From assembly GCF_030719035.1 (NCBI RefSeq), contig NZ_CP132203.1, positions 5,598,501 to 5,662,500 on the forward strand: 64,000 nt of DNA, given 5' to 3'. This stretch comes from Hahella sp. HNIBRBA332 (lineage in GTDB: Bacteria > Pseudomonadota > Gammaproteobacteria > Pseudomonadales > Oleiphilaceae). Numbering within the stretch: position 1 is the stretch's first letter; every line of letters begins with the position of its first letter. The position numbers and the translations under genes were made by a program. The notes beneath the pieces are model-generated. The model made no database searches. It had not been told where the DNA came from and saw only the letters and a program-made list of their open reading frames with translations. Shown piece after piece: positions 9,450 through 17,130 of this stretch.

Positions 9450-10454
9450 TTAGCGAACCTGATAGGAAGGAAGTCGTAAAGGCTCTTCGTTCAGCGCTGC
9501 AAGTTGCTCACGCAGCTCCAGTATATGATCCCCCCAATACCGCGCGGAGTTGAACCAGGGAAAGTTACGCGGAAACGCAGGATCACTCCAGCGGCTGGCC
9601 AGCCAGGCGCAATAGTTCAACATCCGCAGCGTCCGCAGCGCTTCAACCAGCCTTAGTTCAGAAGGACGGAAGTCATAGAACTCGTTATACCCTTCAGTGA
9701 TTTCCACCAGCTGCGCAGTCCGGTTGGCGCGGTCGCCGGAAAGCAACATCCACAAATCCTGTATAGCCGGCGCCATGCGAGTGTCGTCGAAATCCACGAA
9801 ATGAGCGGCGTCATCGCGCCACAACATGTTACCTACGTGGCAGTCGCCATGAGTACGGATATAAACATAGTCGCCGCCATCGCCAATGATTTCCTCAAGC
9901 GCCTGTAGCAAATCGCGAGTCAAAGAATCATAGGAAGCGCGTAGTTCGCTGGGAACGAATCGTTCCCCCACCAACGCCACTGCGTCGCGGCCGTAGCTTT
10001 GCGTGTCGATACGCGGGCGATGTTGGAAGGGCTTGACCGCCCCCACCGCATGAATACGGGCAAGAAGACGGCCCAATGTCAGCAGGCTGTCGAAATTATC
10101 CAGTTCCGGCGCATGACCGCCTTTGCGGGGAAATAAAGAGAAGTGGAACTCTCCTGCTTGCGGCAGCGTTTCACCATCGTTCAGGCGTAGCGGCGCCACG
10201 ACAGGCAGCTCCGCCTCCACTAATTCATAACAGAACTCATGTTCTTCCAGGATTTGCTCCCGACTCCAGCGATTCGGCCGGTAGAACTTAGCGATCAGAG
10301 GATCGGCGCCTTCAACGCCCACCTGATAAACGCGGTTTTCGTAGCTATTAAGGGCGAAAATACGTCCGTCGCATAAATAGCCCTGGCTCTCGACGGCGTC
10401 CATAATAAATTCGGGGGTTAAGGCATCGAAGGGATGTGTGTTCGGCGCAGTCAT
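9450..10454 (-). CDS. srkA: Stress response kinase A (YihE/RdoA family)
   Basis: This 334-residue protein has the full SrkA/YihE pattern. The N-terminus is FDALTPEFIMDAVESQGYLCDGR. The ATP-binding lysine region is DPLIAKFYRPNRWS, the catalytic loop is RTHGDCHVGNMLW (His and Asp as in aminoglycoside-phosphotransferase-fold kinases), and the metal-binding segment is HFVDFDDTRMAPAIQDLWML. The E. coli homologue is a cytoplasmic Ser/Thr protein kinase that protects against lethal envelope and oxidative stress and is induced by Cpx. The E. coli gene is followed by dsbA; here it is not. The 14-bp palindrome about 40 bp upstream (10494-10507) may be its operator. Confidence 0.92.
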   Translation of the reverse strand: MTAPNTHPFDALTPEFIMDAVESQGYLCDGRIFALNSYENRVYQVGVEGADPLIAKFYRPNRWSREQILEEHEFCYELVEAELPVVAPLRLNDGETLPQAGEFHFSLFPRKGGHAPELDNFDSLLTLGRLLARIHAVGAVKPFQHRPRIDTQSYGRDAVALVGERFVPSELRASYDSLTRDLLQALEEIIGDGGDYVYIRTHGDCHVGNMLWRDDAAHFVDFDDTRMAPAIQDLWMLLSGDRANRTAQLVEITEGYNEFYDFRPSELRLVEALRTLRMLNYCAWLASRWSDPAFPRNFPWFNSARYWGDHILELREQLAALNEEPLRLPSYQVR

Positions 10455-10493
10455 GTTGAGATCCTGTATCCAAGTGCGCCCAACATATCAGAT

Positions 10494-10507
10494 CTGAACC
10501 GGTTCAG
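10494..10507. promoter_or_regulatory. Perfect 14-bp palindrome upstream of srkA
   Basis: CTGAACCGGTTCAG is fully self-complementary and lies 40 bp before the srkA start and 41 bp after the DUF1566 stop. It could be an operator for srkA or a short hairpin ending the DUF1566 transcript. No T run follows, which favours an operator. Confidence 0.4.
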
Positions 10508-10547
10508 CGATAGTGAACCTTACCCACATGAAAACGCGTTAACGCCT

Positions 10548-11303
10548 CTAGCGCATGGGTCCGGAAGTGAGCCGGAGGTGATGCGCCAGACGCTTTTCCG
10601 CGATATAAGGGAAGCCATTGTTAAAGTCTACGGACCAAGCCAGCGTCCTCGCCTTTTCTACTTCCGTCGAAGTCCAGTAATTACCGGAGATGGTGTTGGG
10701 AAAGAAGTCCGTATCAATATCAGGATAATAACGGGTGGGATGCTCCAAAGTCCGCAGTTCCGCCGCTTCAGGCAGACGCCAATCGGAAGCGCCGCACAGA
10801 CTTATTTCCCTCACTTCCCGCACGTAGGCCGCAGTATCGCATTCAGAATACAGACACAGGCCTCGGTTATAGACGCTGCCACCCGGCGGCGACGCGTCCG
10901 GCTCCGCATCGGCGTCCGGCAGGTCGCCCTCCCGCGCCCACGAGTAGGTATGCTCCGCGTCCTGCAAACCACCATCCGTCCGTTTAACTTCCCACAATAG
11001 TCCAGTACTGCGGTCAAGTACGCAGGACCAATCCTCCGCCTCCGGCGACAACTCTGCGCCGCCGGCGTCAATTTTTACGAATCGGGGACCGTCCTCCGCG
11101 CCCACAGGAGCCTGCTCCTGTTCGCCCAAGCCGCTTACGATATTGGGTAGTTCCGGTCTCTCCTGATCAGGCGCCAACGTCTCTTCCCGAAATGAAGCTT
11201 CGGGGGTATTGAAGATATACAACAACGCGGCGATCAACGCCGCCAGCAGCAGAATCGCGCACACCACTTCCAGGAACGTGGCCCAAGCAACAGATCGACG
11301 CAT
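10548..11303 (-). CDS. DUF1566 (Lcl C-terminal domain) membrane-anchored protein
   Basis: This 251-residue protein has one N-terminal membrane anchor (residues 6-31, FLEVVCAILLLAALIAALLYIF), an acidic Pro-rich linker to about 80, and a DUF1566/Lcl_C domain with its markers: DRSTGLLWEVKR, GASDWRLPEAAELRTL, YYPDIDTDFFPN and YWTSTEV. The fold resembles C-type-lectin/formylglycine-enzyme-like modules and is found in many surface or periplasmic proteins; its function is not established. The domain probably faces the periplasm. AGGAG sits about 15 nt upstream of the start. It is divergent from the PhoB-boxed pstS-ompA gene. Confidence 0.75.
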   Translation of the reverse strand: MRRSVAWATFLEVVCAILLLAALIAALLYIFNTPEASFREETLAPDQERPELPNIVSGLGEQEQAPVGAEDGPRFVKIDAGGAELSPEAEDWSCVLDRSTGLLWEVKRTDGGLQDAEHTYSWAREGDLPDADAEPDASPPGGSVYNRGLCLYSECDTAAYVREVREISLCGASDWRLPEAAELRTLEHPTRYYPDIDTDFFPNTISGNYWTSTEVEKARTLAWSVDFNNGFPYIAEKRLAHHLRLTSGPMR

Positions 11304-11322
11304 ATCAGGCTCAACTCCTAAT

Positions 11323-11356
11323 CAGAAAGCAGAAAGCAGAAAGCAGAAAGCAGAAG
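11323..11356 (+). repeat. Heptanucleotide tandem repeat (CAGAAAG)n
   Basis: Four perfect copies of CAGAAAG (11323-11350) are followed by a partial CAGAAG. The repeat sits in the intergenic region just upstream of the DUF1566 gene. Such a tract can change length by slipped-strand mispairing; no function is visible. Confidence 0.85.
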
Positions 11357-11509
11357 ATTCGTCCCTGAGCGTAACCCATACCCAAATGAGTATGAACTAT
11401 CAGAAAAACAGCGTTTGTTATCTATCATATTTTATTCACTTATCTGAACTATACTTCCTCTCACTCTCATGGCGAAGCTGAAACAACAAGGCTTCCAACG
11501 TGGAACCTT

Positions 11510-11540
11510 TTGTTACAGTTCTGTCATATTTCTGTCATAA
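11510..11540 (+). promoter_or_regulatory. Pho box (PhoB binding site), three 11-bp-spaced repeats
   Basis: Two perfect half-sites CTGTCAT begin at 11521 and 11532, exactly 11 bp apart with an AT-rich ATTT spacer. This matches the PhoB consensus (CTGTCATA-A/T-rich-CTGTCA). A degenerate third half-site TTGTTAC begins at 11510, again 11 bp away. The box lies about 55-80 bp upstream of the pstS-ompA start, the expected position for activation under phosphate starvation. Confidence 0.9.
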
Positions 11541-11592
11541 ATAATTAATAGTATCTACGCTCCTTTCCAACCTGACACACTGTTCTTTTCAA

Positions 11593-12975
11593 ATGAGAGA
11601 TATAAAAATTGTGCGCGCACGTCGGTTCACCGCTCTGATAAGCCTGGCGCTAATCTTCGCCAGCCTGCGTGCTTATGCCTTAACCCCATTCAGTCAGGAA
11701 GACGTTCCCACACAAGGATATTTATTCGAAGTTCATGGTTCCAACACCATTGGCGCCGACCTGGCCCCAGCTCTGGTAAAACGCTACTTAGAGGAGCGCG
11801 GGGCGCAGAACGTCACGGTGAAAAGCGCCGGCAAAGAAAATGAAGCCGTCGTCAGCGGAACCGTGCAAGGCGAATCCATCGCTGTCAAAGTCGCCGCTCA
11901 CGGTTCCAGCACCGGTTATCAGTCTTTAAAATCTGGAGAGGCGAATGTCTGGGCGTCATCCCGTCCCGTCAGAGACTCCGAAGCTAAGGAACATAAATCA
12001 CGCGCCGATCTGAAAGCGTTGGAGTCAGAGCATGTCATCGCCGTTGATGGTCTGGCCATACTGGTGCATCCGCGCAATCCAGTGAAGTCCCTCACCACCA
12101 CTCAGGTAGCAGAACTGTTCTCCGGCAAAATCAACAACTGGAAACAGGTCGGAGGCCCGGATGTAGCGGTTACCGTTTACGCCCGGGACGAAAGTTCAGG
12201 CACCTGGGACACCTTCTCCAGCCTGGTGCTCGGCGACGCCTACAAGCTGGTGAAAACCGCCAAACGCTATGAATCCAACGATCAATTATCCGACGATGTC
12301 AGCAAAGATCGCGGCGCCATTGGTTTCAGCGGCTTCGCTTCCGTTCACAGCAGCAAAGCCTTGGCCATCGCCGAGTCGGACGGCCCCGCCATTGCGCCGG
12401 ATCAACTCAGCCTGGCGACGGAAGATTACCCCCTGGCGCGTCGTTTGTTCTTCTACACCAGCGGACGCCCGGATAGATCCGCTATAGATGAGTTTATCCA
12501 CTTCACTCACTCCGCCACGGGCCAGGACATTGTCGCAGCCAGCGGCTTTGTTTCTCAGAATATAGTGGAAGTCGACCCCAAGCTGGATAACAGCGCCCCG
12601 GAGTCCTTTCGCCAGTTAACCCGTAATTACAATCGGTTGACGGTGAACTTCCGCTTCGCCGCTGGACGCAGCAAGCTCGATAACAAAGCCCATCGCGATC
12701 TGGAGCGTTTATTGGAGTATTTGCGCGAAAGCGGTCGCTCGCCAACAGATCTGATGCTGATTGGTTTCGCTGACAAAAGCGGAGATGAGTTGCGTGCGCA
12801 AATGGTGTCCGAACTACGCGCGACAGCCGTCAATCGGGCGTTGAAAGAGCGCGGCGCAGAGGTTAAAGCGGTGACCGGTTATGGCCAGTACATGACTGTA
12901 GGGGCCACCGGCGGCGAGCATGGCGCGAGCCGTAATGGACGAGTGGAAGTCTGGGTGCGCAAAGACGCGCAGTAA
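11593..12975 (+). CDS. PstS-like phosphate-binding domain fused to OmpA peptidoglycan-binding domain
   Basis: This 460-residue protein has a signal peptide (residues 1-30, RFTALISLALIFASLRAYA). A PstS-like periplasmic binding domain covers about 45-310 (FEVHGSNTIGADLAPAL, DGLAILVHPRNPVKSLTTTQVAELFSGKINNW, YARDESSGTWDTF). An OmpA-like domain covers about 335-455 (VNFRFAAGRSKLDNKAHRDLERLLEYL...GFADKSGD). The fusion suggests a phosphate-binding protein anchored to peptidoglycan in the periplasm rather than a free shuttle for an ABC permease; no pstCAB genes are nearby. The strong upstream Pho box supports a role in phosphate scavenging. ATG 11593 has no clear ribosome-binding site; GTG at 11611 is a possible alternative. 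Domain calls are firm, role inferred. Confidence 0.87.
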   Translation: MRDIKIVRARRFTALISLALIFASLRAYALTPFSQEDVPTQGYLFEVHGSNTIGADLAPALVKRYLEERGAQNVTVKSAGKENEAVVSGTVQGESIAVKVAAHGSSTGYQSLKSGEANVWASSRPVRDSEAKEHKSRADLKALESEHVIAVDGLAILVHPRNPVKSLTTTQVAELFSGKINNWKQVGGPDVAVTVYARDESSGTWDTFSSLVLGDAYKLVKTAKRYESNDQLSDDVSKDRGAIGFSGFASVHSSKALAIAESDGPAIAPDQLSLATEDYPLARRLFFYTSGRPDRSAIDEFIHFTHSATGQDIVAASGFVSQNIVEVDPKLDNSAPESFRQLTRNYNRLTVNFRFAAGRSKLDNKAHRDLERLLEYLRESGRSPTDLMLIGFADKSGDELRAQMVSELRATAVNRALKERGAEVKAVTGYGQYMTVGATGGEHGASRNGRVEVWVRKDAQ

Positions 12976-12980
12976 TAATC

Positions 12981-13018
12981 AATCGCCGCCGGGTCCACTA
13001 GCGGCGATCTTGTCTTTT
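12981..13018. terminator. Bidirectional terminator between pstS-ompA and the Ser/Thr kinase
   Basis: ATCGCCGC (12982-12989) pairs with GCGGCGAT (13001-13008) and is followed by CTTGTCTTTT on the plus strand. It lies between two convergent genes, so it may serve both. Confidence 0.65.
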
Positions 13019-13027
13019 AGATTCTTT

Positions 13028-14461
13028 CTAGATGGATTTGCGCGCCTTAGAGATAAACTGGGTGCGTTCTGATTCGTCTGGAATGCTGTTGGCCAAATCC
13101 TTGAATAGCGTTTCCATATCCGATGAGTTTTTCACCGATTTACGCACCAGCCGCGAAGCCAGTGGGCCGACATGATGCGCCAATAACTGGGTCAGCTTTT
13201 GTAATGTTTCCCCGCTCAGCGTCAGCGGACCAGCCTGCCCCGGCTTGATGGACGAGCGCGAGCCAATGGTGGTGATGCGTGACGCGCCACTGCCGGTAGT
13301 TTCACTGGGCATGGAGCGGATACCAGTGCGATTCAACGTATTGAGGAAATTACGCCGCTCGACTTCGTTGGGAATATGGCGAGAAAGTTTCTCGATCATC
13401 TCCTGCAGGGTCGTGGAGGATGCGGCGGCATTGCGAATCATGTGATGCGCCACCGGTCCCAGAAACGGCGCCAGCGTCTGGCTCAATATCAGAGACACTT
13501 CCGGCGACAGCGCAATCTGGGAACTTGACGCAGAGCTGAAGGTGGAAGGTTGGTCCGCCTGACGACCAGCAAAAGTCACCTTACTCTGGATTACCGTCGC
13601 GGCAAGATCATTGAGATCCGGCACATACACCTGATTAGGCGCCAGCAGCGTCTTCAAGGCGATAGCGAATTCCTGCCCGGTTTCATAACGATCATTTGGA
13701 TCTGCGGTCAATGCTTTCGCCAACAGATCAGAGAAAGCGCGATCCAATTGCACCGGCAGCGTGGGGCTGTCGGCGATGAATTGCAGAATTTCCTTTTCCG
13801 TCCAGGGCAAACCGCCCTTTTGCGGACGTTTACCGGCGATCAATTCCAGCAATACGATGCCAGCGGAAAACAGGTCGCTGCGCCCATCCACGCGATCGCC
13901 GCGCAGCGCTTCCGGGGACATGTAACTGGGCGTGCCGATCACGTCGCCGACATTCGTCAGCTCAGAGGTATCCAGTTTTGCGACGCCAAAATCCGTCACT
14001 TTCACATGACCGGACTCCAGTAAAAGGATGTTGGCGGGTTTAACGTCGCGGTGCACCACCCCTTTCAGGTGAGCGTAATCCAGAGCTTCCAGCACCTGAA
14101 TGACCAAATCGCCGATCTGACGCACGGAAAGCTGCATGTTTTCCCGCAGGAAAGAGCGCAGATCAATGCCATCGACGAACTCCATCACCATATAGGGAGA
14201 ATTCTTGAAGACGCCGAAATCAAAGACGGTAACGATATTCGTGTGCAGGCAACGGGCCGCCGCCTGCGCTTCCTGGCGGAAACGGGCCAGCAGGCCTCCG
14301 TCGGATTGATCCACCATCAGGTGGGCGTGCAGCATTTTGATCGCGACCGGGCGATCAATGTCCGGGTCGTGGCCTTTGTACACCACGCCCATTGCGCCCT
14401 GGCCGATGGTGGACTCAACGCTATATTTTCCGATTACGTCAAATGGTGGTTTCGTCGACAT
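13028..14461 (-). CDS. Ser/Thr protein kinase with duplicated C-terminal module
   Basis: This is a 477-residue cytoplasmic Hanks-type kinase. ATG at 14461 (MSTKPPFDV) is preferred over an upstream GTG that adds eleven unconserved residues. The kinase domain (about 10-275) is complete: glycine loop GQGAMGVVYKG, Lys in VAIKML, catalytic HRDVKPANILL, DFG, and SPEALRGDRVDGRSDLFSAG. No membrane segment follows. Instead the C-terminus has two copies of a 56-residue helical unit that align without gaps, at about 318-373 and 415-470 (LAPFLGPVAHHMIR against LAHHVGPLASRLVR, and IPNEVERRNF against IPDESERTQF). The unit's function is unknown to me; it may sense or bind a partner. A -10-like TATACT and two 11-bp-spaced direct repeats lie upstream. 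Confidence 0.9.
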   Translation of the reverse strand: MSTKPPFDVIGKYSVESTIGQGAMGVVYKGHDPDIDRPVAIKMLHAHLMVDQSDGGLLARFRQEAQAAARCLHTNIVTVFDFGVFKNSPYMVMEFVDGIDLRSFLRENMQLSVRQIGDLVIQVLEALDYAHLKGVVHRDVKPANILLLESGHVKVTDFGVAKLDTSELTNVGDVIGTPSYMSPEALRGDRVDGRSDLFSAGIVLLELIAGKRPQKGGLPWTEKEILQFIADSPTLPVQLDRAFSDLLAKALTADPNDRYETGQEFAIALKTLLAPNQVYVPDLNDLAATVIQSKVTFAGRQADQPSTFSSASSSQIALSPEVSLILSQTLAPFLGPVAHHMIRNAAASSTTLQEMIEKLSRHIPNEVERRNFLNTLNRTGIRSMPSETTGSGASRITTIGSRSSIKPGQAGPLTLSGETLQKLTQLLAHHVGPLASRLVRKSVKNSSDMETLFKDLANSIPDESERTQFISKARKSI

Positions 14462-14811
14462 AGTTCTTACGTACTGAGCAAAGCAAACCGCCACGCCGCT
14501 AATGAGCGGGCGCCGACAGCCGTCTTCCGTGTAACATCCGATTTAACCCGCCTGCGCACAGAGCAGTGCGGCGTATCCCCAAAAGTCCTTCAGTATAGGT
14601 AAGCTTACTCTACGCTTACTTGAACCATACAAACCAATTCGTTGATTTTTGTAAGTTTGAGAAGAGGTCCCGGACTTGACTTACAATGCGGCCAATATAG
14701 CGCGAACCTTCACGTCATCGCCATAGCGGCCACTTAAAAGGTTGTAATCAACACACGCCTGACACTGGCGTCAGGCGCGTCGGCGGTTTGCCTTAGCTGA
14801 CTACTTTATGC
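14462..14811. other. 350-bp gene-free region upstream of the kinase
   Basis: No coding sequence is supported here. It holds the kinase promoter region (see 14592-14620) and, near the downstream end of the heme-HAMP gene, a hairpin CGCCTGAC (14756-14763) / GTCAGGCG (14770-14777) that lacks a T run on either strand. Confidence 0.6.
14592..14620 (-). promoter_or_regulatory. Candidate kinase promoter with 11-bp-spaced direct repeats
   Basis: On the minus strand two AGTAAGC repeats (complements of 14614-14620 and 14603-14609), start to start 11 bp, precede a -10-like TATACT (complement of 14592-14597). The more distal repeat occupies the -35 position. That arrangement is common where an OmpR-type regulator replaces a weak -35 element. 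Confidence 0.35.
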
Positions 14812-15696
14812 TCAAGGCTCGCCAGTTTCGTCCAACAATCTGACAGCGTTAGCCAGACTGCGGTGCATGCGGTTAAAGGACTGAGTCAGAGAGGAAATCT
14901 CGTCGTTGCCTTTCACCGGCATTTCCTCCGCTTCCAGCGCGCCCAGGCTGACTTCGTTGGCTTTATCAGACAATTTCTTGACTGGGCGGATAACCACAAA
15001 GTCCAGCATGACGTTAAGCAGCACCGCAATCACCAGGAACACACCCACCAGCAAGCCGATGAACAGCTTGAAGGTTTCATCCGCCCGTTGCAGCGGCAGC
15101 GACATGGGCACCGATACGATCTGGGCGCCAACCACTTCATCCTGCTTCCAACCAAAACCATTGGAGCTGCCGTACATGTCAATCATGGTCTGCGGCGCCG
15201 CGCTGGGGGTGCTGTGACAGGCCAGACACTTCGGGTCGGTGATCTTGATCGGGCGGCTCATGTACAGTGAGGGGCCTGTCGGCGTTGGCCGGGTGCCGAC
15301 CAGTTCCGTCGCGCCATCGTTGTTGCGGAAGTGATTAATGATATCCGCTTCCCAATCCGAAGCGCGGTCCGCCGGGTTGGTTGGGTTTAATGTGGCTTCC
15401 CGGTAGCTGTACTCAGGATATTCCTTCTGCAGCTTGCCGATATAACGGTGCGCAGCGTATGCCGGCACGGTCTGCGGTAAAAACTGGCGTTTCTGCTGCA
15501 GCGCCAGCAGTGGGCGAACTTCGTCAACGGTATAGCCACGAACGGCGAATGCGCTCTGCATCATGATCCGGGCGCTATCGAGCACCTCTTCCCGCGCATT
15601 TTCCTGCAACAGTTTATAGACCAGGAAAGCCGCCAGAGCGATGCCGGCGCAAGAAGCCAAACCTAATACAAGGTTAAATTTAAGTCTTAAGGTCAT
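14812..15696 (-). CDS. Membrane heme-binding sensor-like protein (DUF3365/Tll0287-like plus HAMP)
   Basis: This 294-residue protein has an N-terminal membrane helix (residues 5-30), a periplasmic DUF3365 domain (about 35-200) with one c-type heme motif CLACH near residue 160, a second membrane helix (about 205-232, LFIGLLVGVFLVIAVLLNVML), and a HAMP domain (about 233-285, VIRPVKKLSDKANEVSLG). DUF3365 domains carry a single c-type heme and are proposed redox or gas sensors. The protein stops just after HAMP with no kinase, cyclase or methyl-accepting domain, so it would need a partner to signal. It is monocistronic. Confidence 0.85.
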   Translation of the reverse strand: MTLRLKFNLVLGLASCAGIALAAFLVYKLLQENAREEVLDSARIMMQSAFAVRGYTVDEVRPLLALQQKRQFLPQTVPAYAAHRYIGKLQKEYPEYSYREATLNPTNPADRASDWEADIINHFRNNDGATELVGTRPTPTGPSLYMSRPIKITDPKCLACHSTPSAAPQTMIDMYGSSNGFGWKQDEVVGAQIVSVPMSLPLQRADETFKLFIGLLVGVFLVIAVLLNVMLDFVVIRPVKKLSDKANEVSLGALEAEEMPVKGNDEISSLTQSFNRMHRSLANAVRLLDETGEP

Positions 15697-15799
15697 CCCC
15701 GAAACATCCTTCAGCTATGGTTTACTTTATTGTCAGGCTGGACGGTCGCTACAATTACCTTTGACGCCGCCGCCATCCGTCCCGTGCCTAATGCGCGAA

Positions 15800-16810
15800 T
15801 TACAGGTTTTTGCAGTTAAGAAAAACCGGTATCGCCTGCTTCAACACCGTCGCCGGTATCACCGCCTGCTGGGTCTGGGTTTGCGGCCAGCTGGGCCAGA
15901 AACCTAATTTAACCGTCAGTTTGTTGGCGTTTTGCAGCGCACGGGTATGGTCTCCTTTTATCCGCGCGTTTGTTTCCTTAAACACTTCACTGAAGTCCAG
16001 AACGGTTTGCTCCGCTAATTGCAGGCCAACGCCGGGGTAGGTCAGATCCACATTCGATCTGGTGTATACATTGACTTCTTTGGCCAACACCTCAATCCAT
16101 ACGCTGGAATTTTCATAGCCGTCGAATATCGGATGACGCTCCGAGCGCAGCCGACACACGCCGATGTGCGCGCTATCCCAATCCTTCTCCAGCATCCAGC
16201 CGCCAAAATCATAAGGCAGCATGCTGCCGGTAATCTGTAGTCCTGATGTTTCTTTTGGTTGCGACAGCATAGCGGTCTCAACGACAGGTTTTGTCTCTGC
16301 GCTGGTATCCGCTGTCTCTTTTTTCGCAGTTTCTTTCTTTACGCTTTCTTTCGTCGCCGTCTTGGTTTGCGGCTTCTCCGCTTCTTTCTTTTTCGCGGAA
16401 GCGCCATTTGAGGAGCTGGCGGTTTTCTTGGTCGCCGTTTTTTCCTTTACGGTTTTTTTAGCGGCGGGCGTAGTGGTTTTCTGTTTTGCAGTCGATGTGG
16501 TTTTCTGCGTCGTCTTGCCAGTGTTTGACGAATCAGCGCTGTCGGCGCTTTCCATCGTCGCAGATCCCGCTTCCGATGTTGCGTCCGTCATGCCTGGCGT
16601 GGTTGACGTCGCCGTTTCTTGCGAAGTCGTCGCATTTGTCGTTTCAGGAGTAGAGGAGGTGGCGTACTGCTTGTCTTCCGTCTTGGAGCCGGAGTCCGTC
16701 GAGGGTTTGATTGAAGACATGTTACAGCCGCTGAGAGCAACCGCCCCCGCCAGCAGCAGATTACGCGGTATAGAGAAGCACAAGTCCTTCGCAGACAACT
16801 TATTTTTCAT
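15800..16810 (-). CDS. Lys/Thr/Ser-rich lipoprotein of unknown function
   Basis: This is a protein of about 336 residues when started at ATG 16810 (MKNKLSAKDL), which has AGGG upstream. The longer frame from 16855 lacks a ribosome-binding site. A lipoprotein signal peptide ends in LSGC at about residue 29. Residues 35-175 are low-complexity and rich in Thr, Lys, Ala, Ser and Glu (repeated KKTAKKE-like runs), probably a long unstructured, positively charged tether. The C-terminal 150 residues are globular (DFGGWMLEKDWDSAHIGVCRL, DLTYPGVGLQLAEQTVLDFSEVF, VKLGFWPSWPQTQTQ). I do not recognise the domain. It probably sits in the outer membrane or periplasm. It is followed 103 bp later by the heme-HAMP gene on the same strand. 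Confidence 0.75.
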   Translation of the reverse strand: MKNKLSAKDLCFSIPRNLLLAGAVALSGCNMSSIKPSTDSGSKTEDKQYATSSTPETTNATTSQETATSTTPGMTDATSEAGSATMESADSADSSNTGKTTQKTTSTAKQKTTTPAAKKTVKEKTATKKTASSSNGASAKKKEAEKPQTKTATKESVKKETAKKETADTSAETKPVVETAMLSQPKETSGLQITGSMLPYDFGGWMLEKDWDSAHIGVCRLRSERHPIFDGYENSSVWIEVLAKEVNVYTRSNVDLTYPGVGLQLAEQTVLDFSEVFKETNARIKGDHTRALQNANKLTVKLGFWPSWPQTQTQQAVIPATVLKQAIPVFLNCKNL

Positions 16811-17130
16811 TTCTAGCCCTAGCACATTCATCCAGATAGTTGTTCGAGATTCCATAATTGGCGCATCCGACCGCGATAAGCGGCGCAGGCCGAGCTGCTA
16901 ATCATGGCAATTGCCCGCGTTGGCTTCAATGCCTATTTTGTATAGTCATGAGAGTTTGTTGCGAAACGCCCTCCTCATTTCACCCACTCCCAAATGAAAG
17001 GACTCTCCCTGATAGAACACGCGGCGCGCATCCCCCTAGGTTGCAGGGACGCGCGAAAGGTTAAGGAGCGACAGTATAGCGCGGCGGGATTGTGAATGCT
17101 TTCAAGTAATTATCAGCACAATCCACAGGT

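Noticed and set aside
14755..14777. Terminator of the heme-HAMP gene
   Set aside because: The 8-bp stem is sound, but neither strand has a T run after it, so it is noted only as a hairpin.
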